The position numbers and the translations under genes were made by a program. Under the pieces are notes generated by a model that had not been told where the DNA came from, did not search any database, and worked only from the letters and a program-made list of their open reading frames with translations. Below, piece by piece: positions 44,562 to 55,399 of a stretch of 64,000 bases of DNA (position 1 is the stretch's first letter; each line of letters starts with the position of its first letter). Source of the DNA: Morinoia aosen (taxonomy: Eukaryota; Arthropoda; Malacostraca; Amphipoda; Talitridae); NCBI GenBank assembly GCA_030386875.1, contig CM059559.1:63626392-63690391 (forward strand), read 5' to 3'.

Positions 44562-47200
44562 ATAAGCCAATTCACAAGTGAACTTGTTTTTTTAATCAAA
44601 TTTCACATCCAAGTGAGTAAAATTTCATGTTCCGATTTTCTAAGAGAACAATAGTGGAAATTTTAGGCTACTTTTTGTGAAATGTGCTACTCATGATGGA
44701 AATTTTGTTTGCGTATTTTCCCATTTTAAACTTCTTCACACAGTCAATCCATTCATCAATTATTTTGTTGTAGAAATAAAATGCCAACTTCCTTAAAATC
44801 CCTTTGTCGTTCTGCTCCTAATAATAGAAACTTAAAATTCCGTTGGTCAACATTAATGACCATATCAATTTAATAGGAAACAAGCATGGCGTATCACACG
44901 AACGAACGAATAAACATGCGCATTGATATAGGGAAAATAATTCTACTTGCGGTAGGGTTCAAACCATTAAAAGCAATTGAAATGCAACTTCCAAATTTTA
45001 AATGCAAGTATTGTATAATTTTAGAAGCATGTACATAAAGCGCCTGTAGTATTACCTTAGCATTAATAATTACTGCCAACTTTGAATCATATTAAATTTA
45101 TTCATTAATTTTTTTATTTCATACTGAAGAATATTTTAATAATTTTGACTTCCCACGAAGTGGTTACAGTGTCTCATGAAATAGCAAAAATATAGAACTA
45201 GTTTTCTGGCCACTCACATTTCACCACGGGAGTATGCAGCGGTCTATGTTGACATCCGTCAAAACTTCACAACAAGAGCGTTAGTCAAACTAAACTTTTG
45301 GCGTTCTTAGTTTGTGAGATAAACTTTAAAGTTCAAAAAATACGCTTAGCAATTATTGTTATATGGAGATGGAAACCAAAGAATTGAGAAATTATTCTAT
45401 GAATAAAGTGAAAGACAGAAAAGGCCAAGGATTGTTGCTTGTTTAGAAAATTCAAACCGACGTAGGTAGCTCTTCAGAAAGTCATTTCTCCAGAAAGAGT
45501 TGAAAAAACGCACAGGGAATCGGACATAACGACTGATAATTCCCACAGCTTTATCAATTTGTAACAGTAAAGATGATTTAGATGTGAAGTGAGTGAAATG
45601 TGAGTGTGCACTTTGATTGGATAAGGAGTTAAAAAAAATTATTAAGAAATTTCAACTTGAGAGTGCATCTCTCATTAGTTTAACAGTGAAAATTGATGGC
45701 ATACCCTTCAAAAATGTAATAAATACACAGCTGATGCAATCCTTGAGTCTGCTATTGAATATAGAGCAATTATAATTTGCGTTGGCAATTATTGTTCTAA
45801 TAAAGTCTCTAAATTCTAGAACGATTTGGAAAACTTTTCTGAGCAGTAGGAATGAAAAACATGTAAAAATTTGCACTAGTTGAGTTTACGATTGAGAGAA
45901 TGTGTGCTCCTGTGCCATTTTCTTGGCAAAACACACATGAACAATCACAAAAAGAGCAACAACCAAAGACCTTCAAATGGCAGCAGTTCCTCTGCACCGT
46001 ACTCTCAACTGCAAGTAAAGATTATATTTAGGCTACGTCATTGGTGCCTGGTATTTTAAATCCTTTTCAGCTTGTATTGCAAAAAATTCTGGTTTTCCAA
46101 TTGCAAGTTGAATGCTAAAATGCTACTTTATGCCAATTTTCTTGCTAAGTGTTTTGAATTTTTGTGCAATACATTCCTTTCAAACATCACTTTGATATCA
46201 CAAATAATTTTAAAATATATCAGAAGTTGTGTGTTTTTACCGTTGTACGTTTATATTTCAATTGTCCCAACCTAGTGTTGAATTTATTTGACACAGTGTG
46301 AGCACCTTGTAAAAATAAACACGTGGCAAATAAGAAATATTTATTTCGAATAAAAATAAATCAAAAATTTAATGACATTGCTTGTGAAATCGTTTTCTAT
46401 AATGAATATGTAGCATATGAAAAAATGTTATTCGTGCATTGCAATAATTTTTCAATGTTTTACAACATAATTTCCTTCATTCCCCAGCAACGCATGAACA
46501 CTGCGAAAATCACTTGGACCTCAACTACAAAGTGAGAATTTGAATGGGGCAGGGCAAATTCTTTTCCGCTTCCTCAGTGCATCACTTTTACCCGGACAGC
46601 TGAACAACTCATCTCTCGGGCAAAGTAAGTTTTATTTCTACTTTGAATGGTATGTTAATTTAAGCTTTGCTATCCTAATCAAAAGTATAATGAAAACAGG
46701 TATAATGAGAGATCATCCCTTGATTTTAGAAAGCAATAGAACTATTTATCTTACTATTTATGCTTTTGCCAGAATGTATATGCCAATGTTTATTCCTTCC
46801 ATTCAGAATGAATTGCTGTGACATGACCACACTAAGTGTTATCAGGTGAATTCAAAACACCGGCTTATGGTTTATATCTATTGGATAACAATAAATATAT
46901 CACTAGTTTGCTTGTGCCTTGTTGCAAGCAGTGTAAAAATCCATTTTAATAAGAAATTAATTTTACTGAATTATTTTGTATTTTTTGAAATAAAATAGAA
47001 TAACTGTAGATGTGGATGCCAGGTTTATGATGGATATTTTTATGTTGAGTTGTTTTTTAGGTTGATGTGAGAGCTTGTCAAGTGGGTGGATAAGATGAAA
47101 GGAGAATGTGAAAAGTTTGGAGTTTGAGTGTATTGAAAGCATAGCACATGTAAAAGTGAAAATGGCTAAGATTGAGGGCCTGAAAACTGAGTTTGATAGA
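44562..47200. other. ~2.6 kb AT-rich interval, nothing recognised
   Basis: Several frames of 60-90 codons occur (for example near 46323-46821) but none shows a motif or splice support. Confidence 0.45.
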
Positions 47201-47204
47201 TTAA

Positions 47205-48226
47205 GGGATCTACTACCCTAGACTCGACCTCATCGTTCAAACTTCCGTGTACACATTTCTATTGCTCCTATGGGAACGAAAATTCACACATGGATGAAAA
47301 TTTAATTCCGAACACATTTGCTTCTATAAAATTTCTCGATTTTCGATAAAAAAGTTAATTTCCGTACATGAGGAATAAAAAGAAAATTGGGCCAAACCTA
47401 TATCACTCCACAATTTTCAACGTAGAAGCGTGATTTTGTTCTCATTCGACGCGGAAGGACTGTACCAAAACTGTTACGAAGAATTTTTTTGAGTTTCTGA
47501 TTAGGAAAAAAATTATAGTTACGTATGTCAAAAAGGTGTATTAAAAATACAAATTCAATATTCTTTTTTCAATCTCAGATTTCAGGATTCTATTGCAACT
47601 AGGCCGATGAAAATGATTATCGATATGTAAAATTGAATTCTAAACGCAATTGAGTGTGAAAAATATTGAAATTCGCGATAGAAAAAAATTATTGGGCGAA
47701 GATATACATAAATATTTTTTTCTGAGCAAAACCGCACCCCTTCTTCAATTTTCAACATAAAAGCGTGACTTTGGTTTCATTCGATGCGGTTTGACGGTGG
47801 AAACAGCGTAGCGAAGCAAAATTCTATTTGATTTTTAAATTCAGTTTTTTATTGGGACAAAACTGACATTTTTTTTGTTATTTTACATGTTGGATATGTG
47901 TAACTATAACTTTTTTCTAGGTCGAAAATCAAACAAATCCTTCGTTACGGCGTTCCTACATCCCTTCCGCTTCGATTGAGACCAAAACCACGCTTCTAGG
48001 TTGACAATTGTAGATTGAGGTAGGTTTGGCGCACTTTTTTTCCACATGTTCGAAAATTAACTTCTTTTTTTTCGCGAAAATCGAAAAAATTTTATAGAGG
48101 CAAATGTGTTTGGAATTCAATTTTACACATCTGTATGCATTTTCGTTACCCTAGTTGCGATAGAAATGGGAAAAAAATATTTGTAAAATTTGTTAGTCAA
48201 AGGGTAGTCCAGGGTAGTATATCCCC
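47205..48226. mobile_element. TTAA-flanked MITE, copy 3 (longer)
   Basis: Ends GGGATCTACTACCC and AGGGTAGTATATCCCC, with TTAA at 47201-47204 and 48227-48230. It contains the CATTCGACGCGGAAGGAC motif at ~47446, again at ~47778 as ATTCGATGCGGTTTGACGG, and the inverted TTCGATTGAGACCAAAACC near 47975. It is thus ~300 bp longer than copies 1 and 2 through internal duplication. Confidence 0.72.
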
Positions 48227-48399
48227 TTAAAGGGTAAAAGTAAAGATGAGAATAAGCAAATAGGTGAAAGGTAGGAGAAAGACGCAAACAATTAGAAATA
48301 ATGTATTGTGATGCAAATGATTAGTGGGAGAAACCTAAATACGGTAAATATGACTCATGCTAGTAGTTTACTTCCCGTTTTAAAATATGATCAACTCTA

Positions 48400-48620
48400 C
48401 CCAATTGAAAATTGAGGACGTATCGCCGATGTGGTATGGTCGGGCAAGAGAGAACCCAAGGGACGTATCATGCGTAAATCGCCTCCGAATCATAGGCGAA
48501 ATGTCCACTTGAGGACGAACTTTTTGGCTCAGATACGTACGCGGCCGTCCGCGACGATCATACATGCTATGTCCATGCTACGTCCCTGCTCGACCCATTT
48601 CACCGGCGACATGCACATGA
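48400..48620 (+). mobile_element. TA-flanked element end, related to 10991-13284
   Basis: CCCAATTGAAAATTGAGGAC after TA (48398-48399) matches the TIR of the 10991-13284 element, continuing CGTATCGCCGATGTGG. A degenerate opposite end, TTCACCGGCGACATGCACATG, is at ~48596. Rearranged or truncated copy. Confidence 0.6.
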
Positions 48621-48644
48621 CTCGCGGATGGCCATCCTTGAATT

Positions 48645-48803
48645 TGGCGTTAAAAAAAAACTTTCGACCGCGCACAGCCGGGATTTATCGCCTCTAAACG
48701 ACCCTCAAATACAAATATATATATATATATATATATTTATATTTGAGGGTCGGTTAGAGGCGATAAATCTCGGCTATACGCGGCCGAAAATTTTTTTTGT
48801 CGC
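48645..48803. repeat. ~155-bp palindrome with (AT)n centre
   Basis: The left arm with GGGATTTATCGCCTCTAAAC and GACCCTCAAATA is mirrored by TATTTGAGGGTCGGTTAGAG and GCGATAAATCTCGGC, around an (AT) core at ~48714-48736. Outer parts (ACTTTCGACCGCG and CGCGGCCGAAAATTT) also pair, with a few mismatches. Confidence 0.85.
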
Positions 48804-48806
48804 CGA

Positions 48807-48886
48807 AAGTTGTCGTTTTGAAGAGCAACCCTCAAATATTTAATATATATTAAATATTTGAGTGTTGCTCTTCAAAACGACAACTT
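48807..48886. repeat. 80-bp near-perfect palindrome, no spacer
   Basis: Symmetric about 48846/48847. 39 of 40 pairs are complementary, the only mismatch being 48830/48863. Arms read AAGTTGTCGTTTTGAAGAGC then AACCCTCAAATATTTAATAT, followed by the inverse. It lies only 3 bp after the preceding palindrome and shares the CCCTCAAATA motif with it. Confidence 0.93.
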
Positions 48887-48889
48887 CGC

Positions 48890-49469
48890 TGAGCGTGGCA
48901 GAGAGTTCCTAATGACAAAGCTTAATAAACACTGAAATGCTTACCCTCGCTGTTAATTGTGTAAAGAAACAAAATACCGGCTCATCTTGGCCGAAAATTA
49001 TGCACACCTGTCCAAATACAGCATAGACTGCCCTGGTCTTATTTCTACGATCACATACTGGACTCGCAGTTATTAAAACATGTTTTGACATCTAAGTTAT
49101 TTATTACTTTATTTTTTTTACGAAAATGCAAGGCACGATCGGCATTAAGCACCCAAAAAGGTATAAATAAAATATTTCATATAAATTGATCCTTTATTTA
49201 AGCTAAATCTAGAATATTAGGATTAGCCTTCCTAGCCATATTAATGCGTTGTAATGAGTGGATGATGGAACACACAAATTTGTAGGAAATTAAGCAAACG
49301 GAGAATCTATGAACAAGGCGTACCTACACACCTTGTTTTCAGAATCAACAAGATACACAGAAGTTTATGAAAAATGATAGAAGTTATAGGAGAACGAAAT
49401 AAACAATGAAAAATTCAGCAGAAAGCTGCACAAAATTGATCCAAAGTAAAACAAAAGCATATCAAATAC
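48890..49469. other. AT-rich interval, nothing recognised
   Basis: No feature supported. Confidence 0.4.
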
Positions 49470-49620
49470 GAAGGAATGCCTACCTTACCTTCAGCTGGGC
49501 CTCAGAAATTCCCGTGGGATCGCTAGTACCCATGGATATAATAGTTTTATGCCCTGAGGGGTCTAAACCTTCTGTGACACTTCATCTTAGAATACACCCA
49601 GTACCTTTCTGTCTAACTCG
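49470..49620 (-). repeat. R1 dispersed repeat, copy 10 (5' part)
   Basis: AGCTGGGCCTCAGAAATTCC, GATCGCTAGTACCCATGG and GCCCTGAGGGG on the plus strand correspond in inverse to the R1 start (CTCAGGGGG..GAATTAGCGCTCCC..GGGCCCGAGCT). Diverged. Confidence 0.5.
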
Positions 49621-49827
49621 AGTGTAACTGGCTCGTCAATGGCTGGCGCACAATTTTCAAATACCCAAGTGCTAGCTGAAAGATAAGTGATGGGTCTCTT
49701 GCCTCTCCTCCATCCCAGTCAACTGATCCTGTTGAAAAAAATAGTTGGATATTAAGTATAGGATTGCTATCCAACCAAAGAATATTTTGAGTACGAAATA
49801 CCTTCAATAGTTATTATCATTATATAA

Positions 49828-50180
49828 GAAAGTTTTAGCCTCCCTTAACCACGACAAAGGTGTTCTAAGAGAGGAAGGAGGAAGGCACCATTTAGTTTGG
49901 AGTTGAGGGAACTGGGAATTTATGCACACGGTGCACAGAAACAGGAAGCCAAGAAAGAAGTTCATGAATCAAGAAAAAGTTGAAGAAGAAAGAAGTAGGT
50001 GATGAAAAACAGGACAGTAGTGAACGGAAAAAAAGATGGTCCATAACAAAACAAAAACCTATTCTATTTCAACAAAAAGAAAGCATACCTAACCTTTAGC
50101 TCGGGCCCTCACATAGTCCTCCTGGGAGCGCTTATTCCCATAGATACAATGTATGTATCCCCCTGAGGGGTTATACCTTT
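49828..50180 (-). repeat. R1 dispersed repeat, copy 11 (near full length)
   Basis: Plus-strand TTTTAGCCTCCCTTAACCAC, AGGAAGGCACCATTTAGT, GAAGAAAGAAGTAGGTGATG, CTATTCTATTTCAACAAAAA, GCTCGGGCCCTCACATAGTC and CCCCTGAGGGG are the exact inverse order of R1. Similar in quality to copies 6 and 8. Confidence 0.8.
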
Positions 50181-50639
50181 AATAGTTTCCTGGTCAAATT
50201 TTAGTGAGAATAAATGCTCCTCACTCCTCACAGCATAGGTTTATAAAGTTTCACCTTCGTTTTAGGTTCCATATCAGTAGCTTTACTTATTTCATTAGTA
50301 AGGGTATACTGGCTGGAAAAAAACTTTGTTAGAGAAAAATATCGAATTACTTGTGTTTCAATAGTTCTACACATGTTAGAATACAAAGATAATCACTGAA
50401 CTAAGCTAGATTAAACAGAACAAAATTATTGGTATCAAATATCACAATGCGAGAAGACTAGGTAAGGTAATTTTGTACATTATTGAAATTGCAGATGACT
50501 AGTTTATTCTGCTCACCAGATATTCGCATGATAACGGCACCAGAGATAAAGGCAAAATGAATGAACTACTGGAGGTTTCACACGTCTATAAGCCACAGTC
50601 CTATTGAACAACTTTAGAACAAAAAATCATTTGTAATTT
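50181..50639. other. AT-rich interval, nothing recognised
   Basis: No feature supported. Confidence 0.4.
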
Positions 50640-51640
50640 CGTTGAGGCTAGGTTATAGCGTATGACTTCTATCATTTGAATATGCTCCATTTTACAAAAT
50701 TTCACAATTTTTTTTGCATTTGAGCACAGATCTTCATTTGAGGGCTTACATCTATGACCAACACGGAAATGATTAAAAATTGACCCCTAATACTTGCGTG
50801 AGGTTAATCTTAGCTTCAGTGTCATTCTAGTCATGTCAATGCAACATTTATTGAAAGACTTGCGTTCTATCCTGTTACATTCGAACTGATATATCACATT
50901 GCCTCTGCCAAGGTCACTGAATCCGGATCTGGAAATATTGTTTCTAACTAGGATATCACTGATTTTGTGATTTTGTAGTACACACTAAGTTTTATTGACA
51001 TATCTGGATCTATGGGCTTCACGAGAGTTTTAACAACATTTTTGAAGACACGTTCATTAATTTTGTAACTGCAATACCTTTGATTTCCACTGTATATATT
51101 TATGTTCCGCAAAATATCCTGGATTATGATCCTCATTCAAAATTCGACCAAGTAACCAATTCCATCAATAAGCGTATTGGAGAAATATTATTGTTATAAA
51201 CTAGCAACCGGTTGCATCATAGCATTTCTGAATGAAAACTAGCCCAGCTGCTGCACACTTCATAGGTACTCTTTAACAAGGTATGGAAAAAGCCTTCTTA
51301 ATACACATGCGCTGCATCACAGTCACAGTTTCTGGTTCCACCAGCATGTGAGGGCTTTACATACACAGTTATGCGAAAAGCACCCTGAGATGCTTCAACG
51401 GAAATGTCAAGAAATGACAGCTTCCCATTTACACCCAGCTCAAACGTAAACGTAACACCGGATTATCAGTCATCAAATTCCTCAACATCTCCAACTGATC
51501 TACCATATCAATTTCAACGATTATATCGTCCAGTACCTTCCGTATAAAATCGGCTTCAGCGGTATAGAGTTCAAGTTATAGAAGCACTGCACAGTCATAA
51601 ACTTGAACCTACCCTCAACGAAAATACAAATTATTTTTTG
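50640..51640 (-). pseudogene. Second Penelope-like element: RT thumb, linker and GIY-YIG remnant
   Basis: Minus strand, in pieces of different frame. From high to low: a catalytic-like VLDDIIVEIDMVDQLEML (~51550), GKLSFLDISVEASQGAF then YVKPSHAGGT (RT thumb, ~51400), the linker NERVFKNVVKTLVKPIDPDM and KLSVYYKITKSVIS (~51000), NVIYQFEC (~50890), MTRMTLKLRLTSRKY (~50790), and a C-terminal HFRVGHRCKPS ... IEVIRYNLAS (~50680). Spacing follows animal PLEs with long linkers. The GIY-YIG tyrosines are eroded. Different lineage from the PLE at 3289. Confidence 0.72.
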
Positions 51641-51898
51641 CTCTAAAATATTTCTGTAGGACTGTGGCTTAGAGGTTTGTAACCTCTAGTAGATCATCCA
51701 TTTTGCCTCTATCTCTGGTGCCGTTACCAAATGAATAGCTGGTGATCGGTAACTAGGCATCTGTAATTTTAATCTTGCACACAGTAAGTCCTACCTAGTC
51801 ATATCGCAATGGGATTCCCAATATTTATATTCAGTCTGATGTAGCTTACGTTTTGGATTGATATAGATTTATCAAAGTGCTTGTTTTGCTTTTGGCAT

Positions 51899-51930
51899 CC
51901 CGAGGATGATGTTAGTAACATCGAAACGAA
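51899..51930 (+). ncRNA. Hammerhead-like motif flanking second PLE
   Basis: CCGAGGATGATGTT, AGT loop, then AACATCGAAACG: a perfect 6-bp stem (GATGTT/AACATC) followed by GAAACG, as in stem II plus the GAAA box of PLE hammerheads. The first box is degenerate. It lies upstream of the minus-strand PLE in opposite orientation, consistent with an inverted pLTR as in the first PLE. Confidence 0.4.
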
Positions 51931-51949
51931 GCCTTTTATAGACATATAT

Positions 51950-53740
51950 ACGTAGAATTTTTGAGAAATTGAGTGTTCATTTCAGTAAAATGATATGAGA
52001 CTATCTTTGTATTCCAACACGTGGAGAACTAAAACAATTTCGCAAAGATGAAAATTTGGAACATAAATTGTGTTAGAATAATTAAAAAACATCTCTATAC
52101 TCTCAATCTGTCGTTATAAGCACATAAAAAAAATTAATTTCAGTGCTACGTGCTCAATGAGCATAGTGAATGATGGTCAGTTGAGACAATACCCGTACCC
52201 GGGACGCCTCTCATCCCCATTAAATGACAGGCTACACTTAGTATCGCTCCAAATGACTACTGTCATCATTTACACTTTCAGCGCAACATACTCTACCGGT
52301 GACCTCGGAGGGGATTTCCCTAATGTTGCTGACCGAACAGTATCACAAACTAAATTTTAATGAATATTCAATTAAAGCAAATTGAAGGCCGGATCCGGTT
52401 ATTGTTTGCATTTTCAAAATAGCTGACTTTATTTGATTTCAAATTTTAGTTGAATATTAAAATTCAGTTTAAACAATTGCGGTCAAAGTGCTAAAATATA
52501 TACTCATGAAGATTTATTTCGAAATTCATGCGCGTGCATATCACTCGCAACTCGCAAGAAGTGGATGACTAATAGATAGATACAGTATGTAGTCCTCTTG
52601 TCGAGAAAGGGCGTTTGAGCCTCATAATGGGCGCTTGGTGACCTGAGTTATTTAGAAACAATCAAAATTGGGCACAAAAATTGGTATCTGTCTGACCACA
52701 TGATGCCATTCAGGGGTCAGGTGCCCTTGATTGTATGATTTCGAGCTTATTCACATTCTTTTGGCAATCTGCTTATGCGAATGAAAAAAATTTACATCGA
52801 TTATGAGGCCATATATTAGAACTCAAATATGAGCATAGTGGTTGTGATGCAACTTACCTTTAGAGCTTTCTGAATGACAGCTTTCATCGGTGTCGTTGCT
52901 TTGCTCTTCCCAAAACACCGTTCTCAGCTGCTGCTGCTCTTGTTGTTGTAGTATCATTGGAGGCAGAACAGACACTGACGAGGTATTCTTCTTTATTCAA
53001 GGTAGGGATCCCCTGATAATTCACCACGTGATTTTAAGCTTCCCTTTTCAGTAGGTTATGTGTAATTACAGAGGCCAATTTAAGATTCCTACGCTTTTCT
53101 GTTGCATCGATGACAGTTCACACGCTTAGTTATTCATAATGCTAATATCACTGTCAATATCGAGTGTAACGTAATCATATTTAGGTCAATCATTAAACAT
53201 TTATATTCACATTTCACAGTAAATTCCATCTATTGTTGTTTGACAATCAAGCGGAAATTACACCCAAAAAATAACAAACGTCTCGGATTACTCATGATAT
53301 GCAAGTAAGACAGCGCCTACCGTACTTTGCATTGACTCATGATGGGAAATTATCCCAATCAGGGTATGCAAGGTTTAGAATCTATGTAAGAAATCACGTG
53401 AAATAATATCCAGAAAAATAATTTCATTTTCACATTTACCTGATTCAAAAACGATATTGAACACTAATCGTGCCCGTTCAATAATTTTCATAAATCACAA
53501 ATAATTAGCCCAGGAAAATCGTATTCATCCTTCAAGAAAATTAACAATTCATTAAGAAACAAAAATTCTAAATCGGTCAACTAAATTCATTATTACCATG
53601 GCGAAAACGCTGCTGATCTAAATCATTACTGACTCAACTCTCCACTAGAATTACTAGAATCGTTTTTAAACTAATTCTTTTTTTAACGCAACTCTGAGCT
53701 ACGATATCTTGAATGTATTAACAACTCGAAAATGAATAAA
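51950..53740. other. ~1.8 kb AT-rich interval, nothing recognised
   Basis: Short frames only. No repeat ends or motif-bearing ORF. Confidence 0.45.
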
Positions 53741-53756
53741 ATAATGAAAACAGTGA

Positions 53757-54857
53757 AGTTGAACTCAGTGAACTTGAATTCAGTGAACTTGAACTCAGTG
53801 AACTTGAACTCAGTGAACTTGAACTCAGTGAACTTGAACTCAGTGAACTTGAACTCAGTGAACTTGAACTCAGTGAACTTGAACTCAGTGAACTTGAACT
53901 CAGTGAACTTGAACTAAGTGAACTTGAACTCAGTCAACTTGAACTCAGTGAACTTGAACTCAGTGAACTTGAACTCAGTGAACTTGAACTCAGTGAACTT
54001 GAACTCAGTGAACTTGAACTCAGTGAACTTGAACTCAGTGAGCTTGAACTCAGTGAACTTGAACTCAGTGAACTTTAACTCAGTGAACTTGAACTCAGTG
54101 AACTTGAACTCAGTGAACTTGAACTCAGTGAACTTGAACTCAGTGAACTTGAACTCAGTTAACTTGAACTCAGTGAACTTGAACTCAGTGAACTTGAACT
54201 CAAATAACTTGAACTCATATAACTTGAACTCAAATAACTTGAACTCAAATAACTTGAACTCAGTTAACTTGAACTCAGTTAACTTGAACTCAGTTAACTT
54301 GAACTCAGTTAACTTGAACTCAGTTAACTTGAACTCAGTTAACTTGAACTCAGTTAACTTGAACTCAGTTAACTTGAACTCAGTTAACTTGAACTCAGTT
54401 AACTTGAACTCAGTTAACTTGAACTCAGTTAACTTGAACTCAGTTAACTTGAACTCAGTTAACTTGAACTCAGTTAACTTGAACTCAGTTAACTTGAACT
54501 CAGTTAACTTGAACTCAGTTAACTTGAACTCAGTTAACTTGAACTCAGTTAACTTGAACTCAGTTAACTTGAACTCAGTTAACTTGAACTCAGTTAACTT
54601 GAACTCAGTTAACTTGAACTCAGTTAACTTGAACTCAGTTAACTTGAACTCAGTTAACTTGAACTCAGTTAACTTGAACTCAGTTAACTTGAACTCAGTT
54701 AACTTGAACTCAAATAACTTGAAGTCAGTTAACTTGAACTCAAATAACTTGAACTCAGTTAACTTGAACTCAGTTAACTTGAACTCAGTTAATTTGAACT
54801 CAGTTAACTAGAACTCAGTTAACTTGAACTCAGTTAACTTGAACCCAGTTAACTTGC
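53757..54857. repeat. 15-bp minisatellite (GAACTCAGTKAACTT), ~73 units
   Basis: Almost perfect tandem array. Units in 53757-54155 are mainly GAACTCAGTGAACTT, then a short stretch of GAACTCAAATAACTT variants around 54200-54255, then GAACTCAGTTAACTT to 54857. The block structure shows separate expansions. The plus frame is open as NLNSV repeats apart from one stop near 53915. No start context or domain supports a real protein. Confidence 0.96.
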
Positions 54858-55130
54858 CAAATATTTATCGAATATCTCCTACCCTCTCAAACCATAGCAC
54901 AAAAATAATTTAAGATAAGTTTCAGATCTTTAACAGTCGATAACGCAGGTCTTTCTAAATCATCTTCGATATTTTATTTCATAGTGTTTTCCATATGGTT
55001 TCTTTCCGTTTCTCCATTTACGGAAACAAACCTATTACTCTCGAAGTTGCAACGCTAGGGCATTAGAGGGGTTATTCAAAACTGATTTAACTCATACATG
55101 ACATGACGAATCGAAACCATGTGTTGTAAC
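54858..55130. other. Spacer, nothing recognised
   Basis: AT-rich sequence between the minisatellite and a LINE fragment. Confidence 0.4.
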
Positions 55131-55140
55131 TGGTAAGGCT

Positions 55141-55391
55141 CTATCAGAACTACTATTAACCATGTAGTTTCTCAAAGAACAGTTATGGGTCTCCTCCAGG
55201 TTTTGATATTTATCAGTGATGCAATTCAATGTACTCTATTTTTCAAATTCATGCTTTTTACGGATGATAGTACACTTGCTACGACTCCTAATGAAAACTA
55301 CATCTCACGGACAAATAGCATAAGTACTGAACTGGAAAAAATTTGTATGCGTCTCAACGCAAATGAAATACCCATTAATTTTGATCGGTAA
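55141..55391 (+). pseudogene. LINE reverse-transcriptase fragment
   Basis: SQRTVMGLLQVLIFISDAIQ corresponds to the QGSVLGPLLFLIYINDL motif of non-LTR reverse transcriptases, and FMLFTDDSTLATTPNENYIS to the FADDTTL catalytic box. ELEKICMRLNANEIPINFD follows as the WLxxNKLxLNxxK helix. The two aspartates remain. Only ~80 codons survive, with no endonuclease. Confidence 0.68.
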
Positions 55392-55399
55392 CGAAAAAT

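Noticed and set aside
53732-54811. NLNSV repeat protein of ~300 residues
   Set aside because: Pure 15-bp minisatellite translation, with a stop between the two halves.
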